Below, piece by piece: positions 15,661-20,867 of a stretch of 20,867 bases of DNA (the first letter of the stretch is position 1; each line of letters begins with the position of its first letter). The translations under genes and the position numbers were made by a program. Under the pieces are notes generated by a model. It was not told where the DNA came from, ran no database searches, and saw only the letters and a list, made by a program, of their open reading frames with translations. This stretch comes from Dehalococcoidia bacterium CG2_30_46_19 (lineage in GTDB: Bacteria > Chloroflexota > Dehalococcoidia > GIF9 > AB-539-J10), in the NCBI GenBank assembly GCA_001872925.1, contig MNYD01000022.1, positions 1,190 through 22,056 on the forward strand. The letters run 5' to 3'.

Positions 15661-15775
15661 CTGGGGAACTATTCTAATTTTACGAAAGGAATTCGTGGGT
15701 AAGATTTTAGTAGACTATTTGACAGTTATCAGCGTTTTAGCTTTAGTTCTAGGCTGGTGTTTTTCTCTAATATAG
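15659..15775 (+). pseudogene. Remnant of YHS-permease C-terminus
   Basis: Thirty-eight codons beginning NWGTILILRKEF and ending LALVLGWCFSLI-stop align without gaps to the last 38 residues of the permease at 17285-18298 (SWGTILVLRKEF ... LTLGWCFSMI-stop); 25 of 38 are identical by eye. The segment has no start codon of its own and its first bases overlap the stop of the preceding gene. It ends 10 bases before mnmA copy 2. Confidence 0.85.
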
Positions 15776-15785
15776 GGCAGGGATT

Positions 15786-16883
15786 ATGGAAAAAATAATA
15801 ATTGCCATGAGCGGTGGAGTAGATTCATCTGTTGCCGCCGCTCTCCTTAGAGAGAAAGGTTATGAGGTTATTGGGGTGACCATGAAAATATGGGGTGGTG
15901 AAGCTCTTCCTGGGGATGGGACTCGCCATAGTTGCTACGGACCGGGTGAGGAAGAAGATGTGGAGGATGCCTGCAAAGTTGCCCAAATTTTGGGGATTCC
16001 TTTCTATACTTTTGACCTCAAGCAAGAATACAAAGTTGAGGTTCTGGACTACTTTTGCTACGAGTATCTATTGGGGAGAACACCCAATCCGTGCCTCAGG
16101 TGTAACCACAAGGTTAAATTTGATGCTCTGCTTAAAAAGGCTCTGAATAGCGGAATTGAGTTCGATTATTTCGCTACCGGTCATTATGCCCGAGTGGAAT
16201 ACGACGAGAGCAGACATCGCTATTTGCTCAGAAAAGCCAGGGACTTGAGGAAGGATCAGTCTTATTTCCTCTCCTCTCTATCCCAGGAGCAATTAGGACG
16301 CTCGATCTTTCCACTGGGCAACTATACCAAAGAAGAGGTAAGAAAGGTGGCGCAGACTTTTGGGCTCGGCGTCGAAGATAAGCCAGAGAGCCAGAATTTT
16401 ATCACCGGAGGTTATTCCACCCTTGTGGAGGCAGCAGCACAGCCGGGACCAATACTGGATAGACAAGGGAACATTCTCGGAGAGCACCCGGGAGTTCCAT
16501 TTTATACCATTGGCCAGCGCAAAGGGCTGAGAATATCAGCCAGAGAGCCGCTATATGTCACGGCTATTGATCGTGAAAGAAACGCTATCATAGTAGGCAC
16601 TAAAGAAGAAGTTTACGGAGACGAGCTTATAGCCTCGGAGCTAAATTGGATAGCCATAGAAGAATTAAAGCGACCCATTGAGGTAAAGGCGAAGATAAGG
16701 TACCGTCATAAGGAGGCTGAAGCAATAGTAGCTCCTAGGGGTAAAGACAAAGTTCAGGTAAAGTTCAAGGAGCTGCAGATGGCAATCACCCCAGGGCAAG
16801 CCATTGTCTTTTATGACGATGACATAGTGATAGGCGGAGGGATAATAGAGAGGGTGGGGTCGCTTTCAGGAGGCAAGAAATGA
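15786..16883 (+). CDS. mnmA: MnmA-family tRNA 2-thiouridylase, copy 2 (variant active site)
   Basis: A 365-residue paralogue of the protein at 1840-2919, collinear without gaps over about 355 residues and roughly two-thirds identical by eye. The PP-loop MSGGVDSS (8-15), NPCLRCN (C103, C106), SCYGPGEEED (C50), FATGHYARV and FYTIGQRKGL are all kept. The canonical second cysteine position is I206 (ESQNFITGG), and residue 212, which is cysteine in copy 1, is threonine here. This copy ends with a short extra tail (SLSGGKK). It is translationally coupled (ATGA) to the CoA-binding protein gene, and follows a permease remnant. Uridine-34 thiolation is the family role, but a divergent copy could act on another tRNA position or serve a different sulfur-transfer reaction. 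Desulfurase, IscU and the MoaD/ThiF pair nearby are candidate sulfur donors. Confidence 0.88.
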   Translation: MEKIIIAMSGGVDSSVAAALLREKGYEVIGVTMKIWGGEALPGDGTRHSCYGPGEEEDVEDACKVAQILGIPFYTFDLKQEYKVEVLDYFCYEYLLGRTPNPCLRCNHKVKFDALLKKALNSGIEFDYFATGHYARVEYDESRHRYLLRKARDLRKDQSYFLSSLSQEQLGRSIFPLGNYTKEEVRKVAQTFGLGVEDKPESQNFITGGYSTLVEAAAQPGPILDRQGNILGEHPGVPFYTIGQRKGLRISAREPLYVTAIDRERNAIIVGTKEEVYGDELIASELNWIAIEELKRPIEVKAKIRYRHKEAEAIVAPRGKDKVQVKFKELQMAITPGQAIVFYDDDIVIGGGIIERVGSLSGGKK

Positions 16884-17275
16884 GTGTGGAAAGGGAAATC
16901 CTGAATTCCAGCCAGGTCGTTGCTGTAGTTGGGCTTTCCCCGAAATCTGACCGCCCAAGCTACCAGGTAGCCAGTTACCTGAAAGAGCAAGGCTATAGAA
17001 TAATCCCGGTGAACCCCAGAGCAAAGGAGATACTGGGGGAGCTTTGTTACCCCAACCTTGGCTCCATTCCTGAGCCAGTAGATGTGGTTGACATCTTTCG
17101 CCGCTCCGAAGAGGTGCCAGACATTGTGGAAGAGGCAATAAAAATTGGGGCAAAGGCAGTATGGATGCAGGAGGGAGTGATAAACAAGGAGGCAGCTGCT
17201 CAAGCTAGAGAAGCTGGACTGCTGGTAGTCATGGATAAGTGTATGCTCAAGGAGCACCGGAAACTACAGACATAA
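16880..17275 (+). CDS. CoA-binding domain protein (YccU-like)
   Basis: A 131-residue single-domain Rossmann-fold protein. VVAVVGLSPKSDRPSYQVAS is the N-terminal nucleotide-loop motif, followed by GYRIIPVNPRAKEILGE, VDVVDIFRRSEEVPDIVEEA and AVWMQEGVINKEAAAQAREA. The last two are diagnostic for the CoA_binding_2 family. Members bind CoA or related nucleotides; physiological role is generally unassigned. Its ATGA start overlaps the stop of mnmA copy 2, and the YHS permease starts 9 bases after its stop, so the three genes form one transcription unit. A conserved GLLVVMDKCMLKEH near the end contains the family's C-terminal cysteine. No link to tRNA thiolation is known to me. Confidence 0.88.
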   Translation: MSVEREILNSSQVVAVVGLSPKSDRPSYQVASYLKEQGYRIIPVNPRAKEILGELCYPNLGSIPEPVDVVDIFRRSEEVPDIVEEAIKIGAKAVWMQEGVINKEAAAQAREAGLLVVMDKCMLKEHRKLQT

Positions 17276-17284
17276 AGGGGATAG

Positions 17285-18298
17285 ATGATAGCCCAGTTCT
17301 TCATCACATTTAAGGATTATCTTGTTGAAGTGTTGCCCTTCTTAGCAATAGGGTTCTTCCTGAGTGGTTTAATCTATGAGTTCGTCCCTACTGAGTGGGT
17401 GGAAAGACACCTCGGTGGACGTGGAATAAAGCCTATTCTTTATTCCACTCTTGTCGGGACAATCCTTCCCATCTGCTGCTTTGGCTCTCTCCCGGTGGCG
17501 GTGAGTCTCCATCAGAAGGGGGCAAGGTTGGGTCCAGTGTTAGCCTTTTTGGTAGCGACACCGGCTACCTCTGTAAGCGCTCTTCTGGTTTGTTATGCCT
17601 TGCTGGGGATAAAGTTTACCGTGTTCATATTCTTTGCCGTGATTTTGATGGGACTGGTTATGGGCGCTGTCGGCAACCTTATCACGTTTGAGCCCAGAGG
17701 TAGGATGAGCCCTCTCCAAAGAACGGAGATTGCCATAGATCCCGTTTGTGGCATGAGCGTGGATATGGAAAGGGGGTTAAAAACTGAGTATGAAGGCAAG
17801 AGCTATTATTTTTGCTCTCCACATTGCCAGGCAGCATTTAAGAAGGAAGCTGATAGATATGCCATTGAAGGTGAAGCTGCGAGGAACATCAAAAGGAGAT
17901 TAGCTTCTGCTTTGAGGTTTGGCTTTGTGGATATGATTAAGGAGATTGGGCCAGAGCTGCTTCTGGGACTGGTACTAGCGGCGTTGGTGGCTGCGGTTGC
18001 TCCTATAGGGAAGTTTGTCGGAAGTTATCTCAGTGGCGGTCTGGGGTATCTATTCAGCCTTGTTTTCGGCCTCATCATGTATATCTGCTCCACAGCTAGC
18101 GTTCCCCTGGTTCATGCCTTTGTATCACAAGGGATGAACATCGGTGCTGGAATGGTGCTACTATTGGTAGGCCCGATTACCAGTTGGGGGACTATCTTAG
18201 TTCTAAGGAAGGAATTTGGCGCCAGGATTTTGCTTATCTATCTGGGGGTCATTAGCATAATGGTTTTAACCTTGGGCTGGTGCTTTTCAATGATATAA
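17285..18298 (+). CDS. DUF318/ArsP-like permease with central YHS metal-binding domain
   Basis: A 337-residue membrane protein of the permease/UPF0718 type, which includes organoarsenical and other metal(loid) exporters. The N-terminal membrane half (hydrophobic segments near 14-32, 50-75, 84-107, 108-133) contains GTILPICCFGSLPVAVSL and VATPATSVSALL. A soluble YHS domain (about 150-195) carries DPVCGM and YYFCSPHC with C155, C177 and C181. The C-terminal half has segments near 225-246, 255-280, 290-307 and 315-335, with ICSTASVPLVHAFVSQGM. YHS domains (TRASH-like) bind metals such as copper in transporters. This suggests a metal or metalloid substrate delivered or sensed through the loop; substrate unknown. 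The ATG follows AAGGGG. A degraded second copy of its C-terminus lies at 15659-15775. Confidence 0.85.
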   Translation: MIAQFFITFKDYLVEVLPFLAIGFFLSGLIYEFVPTEWVERHLGGRGIKPILYSTLVGTILPICCFGSLPVAVSLHQKGARLGPVLAFLVATPATSVSALLVCYALLGIKFTVFIFFAVILMGLVMGAVGNLITFEPRGRMSPLQRTEIAIDPVCGMSVDMERGLKTEYEGKSYYFCSPHCQAAFKKEADRYAIEGEAARNIKRRLASALRFGFVDMIKEIGPELLLGLVLAALVAAVAPIGKFVGSYLSGGLGYLFSLVFGLIMYICSTASVPLVHAFVSQGMNIGAGMVLLLVGPITSWGTILVLRKEFGARILLIYLGVISIMVLTLGWCFSMI

Positions 18299-18444
18299 GC
18301 ACAAGGAAGCGGAGAAATGGGGAATAAAGAAAATCATGAAAGTTTAGTACTCGTTAAGTTATAATTGAATATGATGAATATTTGTGATTGAGGGTGGGGT
18401 TAAGCCGGGGGTTTTAAATTTTAACAGGAAAGGAGGGACAAAAC
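18299..18444 (+). other. Intergenic region with possible promoter before the Cys-rich small gene
   Basis: This 146-base AT-rich stretch separates the permease from the small Cys-rich gene. It contains TATAAT at 18360-18365 and TATGAT at 18370-18375, either of which could be a -10, but no convincing -35 at standard spacing. A new transcription unit probably starts here. No terminator hairpin with a T-run is evident. Confidence 0.3.
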
Positions 18445-18600
18445 ATGAAAATCGTAAGCCTATGCAGCAGTTGTAGAAGTTGTCCGGTAGTCAAGATAAC
18501 GGACACACGAGTGGAAATAGGGGAGAAGGGCAATGCCTGTGTCCTTACTAAGGAACAGTGGGAGACTCTCAAAGACAAGATATTGAACAAAGAACTATAA
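18445..18600 (+). CDS. Small cysteine-rich protein (51 residues, CxxCxxCP motif)
   Basis: A short gene that standard length cut-offs would miss. The ATG is preceded by AAAGGAGGGA, one of the best ribosome-binding sites in the window. The product starts MKIVSLCSSCRSCPVVKI, giving C7, C10 and C13, then TRVEIGEKGNACVLTKEQWE with a fourth cysteine, C33. The layout is a cysteine cluster, a beta-rich segment and a short C-terminal helix. I do not recognise a named family. The clustered cysteines suit a zinc or Fe-S site or a persulfide carrier. It lies 144 bases before a MoaD-like sulfur carrier and its E1-like enzyme, so a sulfur-relay role is plausible but unproven. Confidence 0.7.
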   Translation: MKIVSLCSSCRSCPVVKITDTRVEIGEKGNACVLTKEQWETLKDKILNKEL

Positions 18601-18743
18601 AGCGAGAAAAACAAAGTTGAAGCCCATGAGCCCCACCCGCTCAATAGAGGCTATGCCATATAGAGGAGGTAAAAAAGACTGCAAAACTGAAAAATGAGGC
18701 TTTGGGAAATTAAACTGTCTTCAAAACACAACGGAGGAAAGCA
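18601..18743 (+). other. Spacer before moaD-like gene, with possible 17-codon leader ORF
   Basis: The 143 bases contain a GAGGAGGT ribosome-binding-like sequence (18663-18670) with no ATG at normal spacing. A 17-codon reading frame from ATG 18694 (MRLWEIKLSSKHNGGKQ) has its stop overlapping the MoaD-like start (18745-18747). It may be a coupled leader, a remnant of a lost gene, or chance. No stable terminator was seen. Confidence 0.25.
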
Positions 18744-19046
18744 ATGAAGGTCACCGTAAGACCATTTTTGTTCATTCGTGATGCCCTTGGGGATCAGCGA
18801 GAAATTGAGGTCAAGTTAAACAGCTCGGCAACTATATCCGACCTGTTAACTACCTTGCGAAGGGAATATGGGCTGCCCGATGAAATTCCTATAGGTAGAG
18901 GTGTTTTTGAATTGTTCCACGGAAACGAAGTAAGAAACATGGTGATTTTAAAAGACGGAAGGAATATTAGATTCCTGGAAGGCATGGAAACAAAACTCGA
19001 AGATGGAGCGGAAATAGCGCTATTCCCTCCGGTGGTCGGAGGATAG
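18744..19046 (+). CDS. MoaD/ThiS-family ubiquitin-like sulfur carrier
   Basis: A 100-residue beta-grasp protein ending in the diagnostic PPVVGG, with the C-terminal diglycine (G99-G100) that is adenylated and converted to a thiocarboxylate. MKVTVRPFLFIRDALGDQRE and the segment SSATISDLLTTLRREYGLPD match the MoaD start and helix. NMVILKDGRNIRFLEGMETK and LEDGAEIALFPPVVGG follow the MoaD layout. CGGAGGAAAG precedes the ATG. Its partner E1 enzyme starts 15 bases after its stop. Such carriers supply sulfur for molybdopterin or tungstopterin, thiazole, tRNA thiolation (TtuB) or other pathways. No moaE, moaA, thiG or AOR gene is seen in the window, so the acceptor is open. Confidence 0.92.
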   Translation: MKVTVRPFLFIRDALGDQREIEVKLNSSATISDLLTTLRREYGLPDEIPIGRGVFELFHGNEVRNMVILKDGRNIRFLEGMETKLEDGAEIALFPPVVGG

Positions 19047-19060
19047 TTATAGAAAGCAAA

Positions 19061-19786
19061 ATGCTGACTGAGAACGAACTGAAGAGATACGAAAGACAGA
19101 TAAGGATATTCGGAGCAGACGGCCAAGAGAGGCTCAAAAATGCAAAGGTCTTCGTCGCCGGAGCTGGAGGTCTCGGCTCAGCTATCTCCATATATCTTGC
19201 CGCTGCCGGCATTGGAGGGATAAGGATAGTTGACCATGAGAAGATAGAGCTTAGCAATCTGAATCGGCAGATACTGTATTGCGATGAGGATGTAGGAAGG
19301 GAAAAGGCAGCATCCGCTGAAGAAAAGCTGAAAAAGATAAACCCCGATGTTAGCCTGGAAGCCATATCAGAAACAATAGAGGAAAATAATGTCCTTGAAC
19401 TTGTGGGTGATTTTGACCTGATTGTGGATGCGATGGATAATTTTCATACCAGGTATTTGTTGAACAGGACTGCCATAGTGAAGAACATCCCTTTTTTTTA
19501 TGGTGCGATTAATGGACTATATGGACAGGCTACCACGATAATTCCGGGCAAGACTGCATGTCTAAGGTGCATATTTCCTGAACCTCCTCTATCAATGACC
19601 TTCCCTGTGGTTGGAGCAACATGTGGTGTTATAGGGTGCATTCAAGTAACTGAAATAGTAAAATACATTGTTAAGATGGGGAGCTCCTTAGAGAACAGGC
19701 TTTTGCTCTGGGATGGCTTGAATGCAAAGATAGACGAAATTGAGATAGAAAGAAATCCAAGCTGTGAGGATTGTGGCTGGAAATGA
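19061..19786 (+). CDS. ThiF/MoeB/HesA-family E1-like adenylyltransferase
   Basis: A 241-residue enzyme that activates the C-terminal glycine of a ubiquitin-like sulfur carrier with ATP. RYERQIRIFGADGQERL is the family start. The nucleotide loop is GAGGLG (34-39), LSNLNRQIL holds the catalytic arginine region, and VDAMDN (122-127) carries the magnesium aspartate. Structural zinc ligands are C167 and C170 (CLRC) plus C235 and C238 (CEDC). The segment FPEPPLSMTFPVVGATCGVIGC is shorter than in E. coli MoeB or ThiF and lacks their usual CxEAGVLG loop, but carries C188 and C193. It follows the MoaD-like gene immediately and overlaps the CDF gene by ATGA. MoaD-like partner assignment is strong; the downstream pathway is not determined. 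Confidence 0.92.
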   Translation: MLTENELKRYERQIRIFGADGQERLKNAKVFVAGAGGLGSAISIYLAAAGIGGIRIVDHEKIELSNLNRQILYCDEDVGREKAASAEEKLKKINPDVSLEAISETIEENNVLELVGDFDLIVDAMDNFHTRYLLNRTAIVKNIPFFYGAINGLYGQATTIIPGKTACLRCIFPEPPLSMTFPVVGATCGVIGCIQVTEIVKYIVKMGSSLENRLLLWDGLNAKIDEIEIERNPSCEDCGWK

Positions 19787-20700
19787 GATTAGAAACACGG
19801 AAAATCAACCTTTACGATTCTAAAACCTGCACGTCGGTAGGGCTTGTCACCAATATAGTCCTGGCAATTTTCAAGTTGTTCGCTGGCATATTTGGTTTTA
19901 GTTATGCCATGATAGCTGATAGTATTCACTCCTTCTCCGATTGCGTTGCCACAGGAATTGTTTACGTAAGCCTACGAATTGGAGAAAGACCACCAGACAA
20001 AAGCCATCCTTACGGTCATGCCAATGCCGAGATTATTGCCGCCTTCTTGGTCGCCCTCACAATTCTCGCTGCCGGGGTCTATGTCGGTGTTTCCTCTATC
20101 AATCTCATTGCCCACAAACACTTTGAAACCCCTGCCGTGATTGCCCTGGTAGCAGCGGCCACTTCCATAGTCATAAAGGAGGCTTTGTTTCGTTACACGC
20201 TCAAGGTTGGGAGGAGGAATAATAGCCCCGCTGTTGTTGCTAATGCCTGGGACCATCGCTCAGATGCTTACTCCTCAATTGGTGCCTTAGCCGGTATACT
20301 TGGAGCCAGGCTGGGGTTTCCATACTTAGACCCTATAGCCGGTCTCGTTATCTCAGGTTTCATTATCCAGATGTCCTTTTCTCTTCTCCGCCCAAATATT
20401 GGAGTCTTGATGGATGAAAGCCCAAGCTCAGCAGTCTTGGACAAGATTAAAACCACAGCTCTAGAAACTGGAGGGGTTAAGACAGTCGATAGCATCAAGG
20501 CGCACCGATTGGGTGCTAGCTTCACCGTTGATATAGAAGTAGCTGTAGATAAGAGCCTCACCGTAGAGCGAGGCCATCAGGTAGCCGAAGAGGTAAAAAG
20601 CAGGCTCTTGGGCGAGGTTGAGCATGTGCAGGATGTCATAGTTCATGTTAACCCTTATCGTCCAAAACAGCCCTCACCGAATGCTCCCGATGGTGGTTGA
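19783..20700 (+). CDS. Cation diffusion facilitator (CDF) family transporter
   Basis: A 305-residue CDF exporter for divalent metals such as Zn, Fe, Mn or Co, acting by proton exchange at the membrane. GLVTNIVLAIFKLFAGIFG is helix 1. ADSIHSFSD supplies the HxxxD metal site of helix 2, and NAWDHRSDAYSSIGALAG the matching HxxxD of helix 5. SHPYGHANAE is the loop typical of the family, and the C-terminal metallochaperone-like domain (about 215-295) contains IKAHRLGASFTVDIEVAVD and VQDVIVHVNP. The ATG at 19783 overlaps the ThiF-like stop (ATGA), which is preferred over an in-frame TTG at 19771. Metal specificity cannot be assigned. Co-translation with an E1 and MoaD-like protein may reflect metal-cofactor handling or simple operon accretion. 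Confidence 0.92.
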   Translation: MRLETRKINLYDSKTCTSVGLVTNIVLAIFKLFAGIFGFSYAMIADSIHSFSDCVATGIVYVSLRIGERPPDKSHPYGHANAEIIAAFLVALTILAAGVYVGVSSINLIAHKHFETPAVIALVAAATSIVIKEALFRYTLKVGRRNNSPAVVANAWDHRSDAYSSIGALAGILGARLGFPYLDPIAGLVISGFIIQMSFSLLRPNIGVLMDESPSSAVLDKIKTTALETGGVKTVDSIKAHRLGASFTVDIEVAVDKSLTVERGHQVAEEVKSRLLGEVEHVQDVIVHVNPYRPKQPSPNAPDGG

Positions 20701-20867
20701 AGCTAAGGATGCTTTAAATTTCAAAACCAAAGGAAAAAGTAAAGCATAAAAATTTGAGATATTAATTCCTCGGATATATGTCTCTCCTTACGAAGTTAGT
20801 TATTGCCCCGGATTAAAATAGTTAAATAGCAGAGCTATCTGAATTTAGCGTAACTTAATAGCTCATC
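20701..20867. other. AT-rich intergenic tail, nothing identified
   Basis: The last 167 bases after the CDF gene are AT-rich. A weak 6-bp inverted repeat (GCTTTA/TAAAGC) near 20710-20748 has a large loop and no T-run, so I do not call it a terminator. No gene start is evident. Confidence 0.5.

Noticed and set aside
18414..18644. 76-codon minus-strand open frame opposite the small Cys-rich gene
   Set aside because: No ribosome-binding site or recognisable domain, whereas the plus strand has a strong ribosome-binding site and a coherent CxxCxxCP protein.

Overview
The window looks like a chromosomal stretch of an anaerobic bacterium whose dominant theme is cysteine and sulfur handling. Gene content (NIL-domain protein, cysteine desulfurase, IscU-type scaffold, an unusual MnmA type, MoaD/ThiF pair, frequent TTG/GTG starts) suggests Chloroflexota, perhaps class Dehalococcoidia. 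This lineage is an inference from gene content and style; no rRNA or marker phylogeny is available here. No rRNA, tRNA, CRISPR array or insertion sequence was seen.

Layout: (1) 1-1667, minus strand: the start of a DUF2344 protein (cut by the window edge) downstream of a CorC/HlyC-type CBS membrane protein. (2) 1668-1839: compact divergent promoters. (3) 1840-2919, plus: a first MnmA-like tRNA thiouridylase. (4) 2985-4349, minus: cysS. (5) 4506-7897, plus: a cysteine operon, Rrf2 regulator - cysK - cysE - cystathionine gamma-synthase/lyase family enzyme, preceded by a perfect palindrome that is a good operator candidate. (6) 7908-10267: MacB-type ABC permease, ATPase and DUF2318 lipoprotein, resembling the accessory half of Campylobacter p19-type iron systems. 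(7) 10285-15660: threonine synthase, NIL-domain protein, a tandem universal stress protein, cysteine desulfurase, IscU scaffold and a PurM/HypE-superfamily protein. (8) 15786-20700: a second MnmA, CoA-binding protein, YHS-containing permease, a 51-residue Cys-rich protein, MoaD-like carrier, ThiF-like E1 and a CDF cation exporter.

The genes fit together as a cysteine-to-sulfur-transfer island. CysE/CysK make cysteine, the transsulfuration-type enzyme links it to homocysteine, CysS charges it, the desulfurase strips its sulfur, and IscU, the MnmA proteins and the MoaD/ThiF pair are plausible acceptors. These flow arrows are inferred from families and neighbourhood, not demonstrated.

The most notable direct observations are genomic scars. 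A stub of the desulfurase N-terminus follows the NIL gene, and a frameshifted NIL tail precedes the intact desulfurase, with the stress-protein gene lying between them. A 38-codon remnant of the YHS permease C-terminus lies directly before the second mnmA. Together with the two mnmA copies these point to an old duplication of a larger sulfur locus followed by deletions. Both MnmA copies also lack the usual second catalytic cysteine but keep a CxxC pair and a third shared cysteine, suggesting a different, perhaps Fe-S-based, thiolation chemistry.
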